A DNA stretch of 14,186 nt, from the NCBI GenBank assembly GCA_019314155.1, contig JAFCZV010000012.1:1-14186 (forward strand), given 5' to 3'. This document shows, one piece after another, positions 14,102 through 14,186 of this stretch. The stretch comes from Deltaproteobacteria bacterium (GTDB taxonomy: Bacteria; Desulfobacterota; Desulfobacteria; Desulfobacterales; UBA11574). A program made the translations under genes and the position numbers. Under the pieces are notes generated by a model, which searched no databases, had not been told where the DNA came from, and saw only the letters and a list, made by a program, of their open reading frames with translations. How positions within the stretch are numbered: the first letter of the stretch is position 1; each line of letters opens with the position of its first letter.

Positions 14102-14186
14102 GGAACGCGCTTTCAGCGCGATTAATTATAATTAAAATTGATAGAATACCTTAACTTCCCCGTTTAATACGGGATAAATAGGCACT
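14077..14186. repeat. Inverted-repeat-bounded, double-hairpin element after lysA
   Basis: AGTGCCTA (14077-14084) recurs inverted as TAGGCACT (14179-14186), the last bases of the window. Between the arms lie two perfect 5-bp hairpins, CGCGC-TTTCA-GCGCG (14106-14120) and CCCGT-TTAAT-ACGGG (14159-14173), separated by an AT-rich stretch. No protein is encoded. It resembles a small non-autonomous repeat element (MITE- or REP-like), but one arm touches the window edge and the full boundary cannot be seen. Confidence 0.45.
14106..14120 (+). terminator. Possible weak terminator hairpin after lysA
   Basis: A GC-only 5-bp stem with loop TTTCA lies 43 bp after the lysA stop. The tail that follows, ATTAATTATAATT, is AT-rich but has no run of T longer than two. 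Factor-independent termination is therefore plausible but weak. Confidence 0.3.

Overview
The window is a dense, entirely plus-strand block of bacterial housekeeping genes with short intergenic gaps (longest about 195 bp). Family content and gene order point to Desulfobacterota (former Deltaproteobacteria), probably a sulfate-reducer-like Desulfobacterales relative. The main reason is the linked series xerC-hslV-hslU-arg genes-LptM-type lipoprotein-lysA, which I remember from Geobacter and relatives. The taxon is an inference, since no rRNA or marker gene was available to test it.

Left part (1-2754): the C-terminal part of the lipid II flippase MurJ, then an FtsB/DivIC-type divisome protein and a tiny TPR protein. 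These three overlap by 4 bp at GTGA and TTGA junctions, so they are probably translationally coupled. CoaBC (coenzyme A synthesis) follows.

Middle left (2785-5660): a family 4 iron-sulfur uracil-DNA glycosylase, then a long NfeD/ClpP-class membrane serine protease paired with a slipin (stomatin-like protein). This is a known protease/membrane-scaffold couple.

Middle (5661-7740): the longest intergenic gap holds a promoter-like sequence and a leader hairpin whose 3' arm carries an anti-Shine-Dalgarno-like ACCTCC. It precedes a small basic protein with a Rho-N/SAP-like domain. A HAD-superfamily 5'-nucleotidase-like protein comes next, and its stop codon overlaps the start of a XerC-type tyrosine recombinase.

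Right (7757-14063): the HslVU protease, ArgD and ArgH (arginine synthesis), an LptM/YifL-like lipoprotein and LysA (last step of lysine synthesis). argB, argF and argG, which I would expect inside this block, are absent.

The least ordinary DNA is non-coding: (i) a pair of similar 28-nt elements upstream of argH and lysA; (ii) a 126-bp tail after lysA with direct repeats, two perfect short hairpins and a matching inverted AGTGCCTA/TAGGCACT pair whose second arm is the last base of the window; (iii) structured spacers before the Rho-N gene and between hslV and hslU. I see no defence system, CRISPR array, phage, transposase, tRNA or rRNA. No convincing new multi-gene system is visible; the candidates for novelty are these small non-coding elements and two unassigned small proteins.
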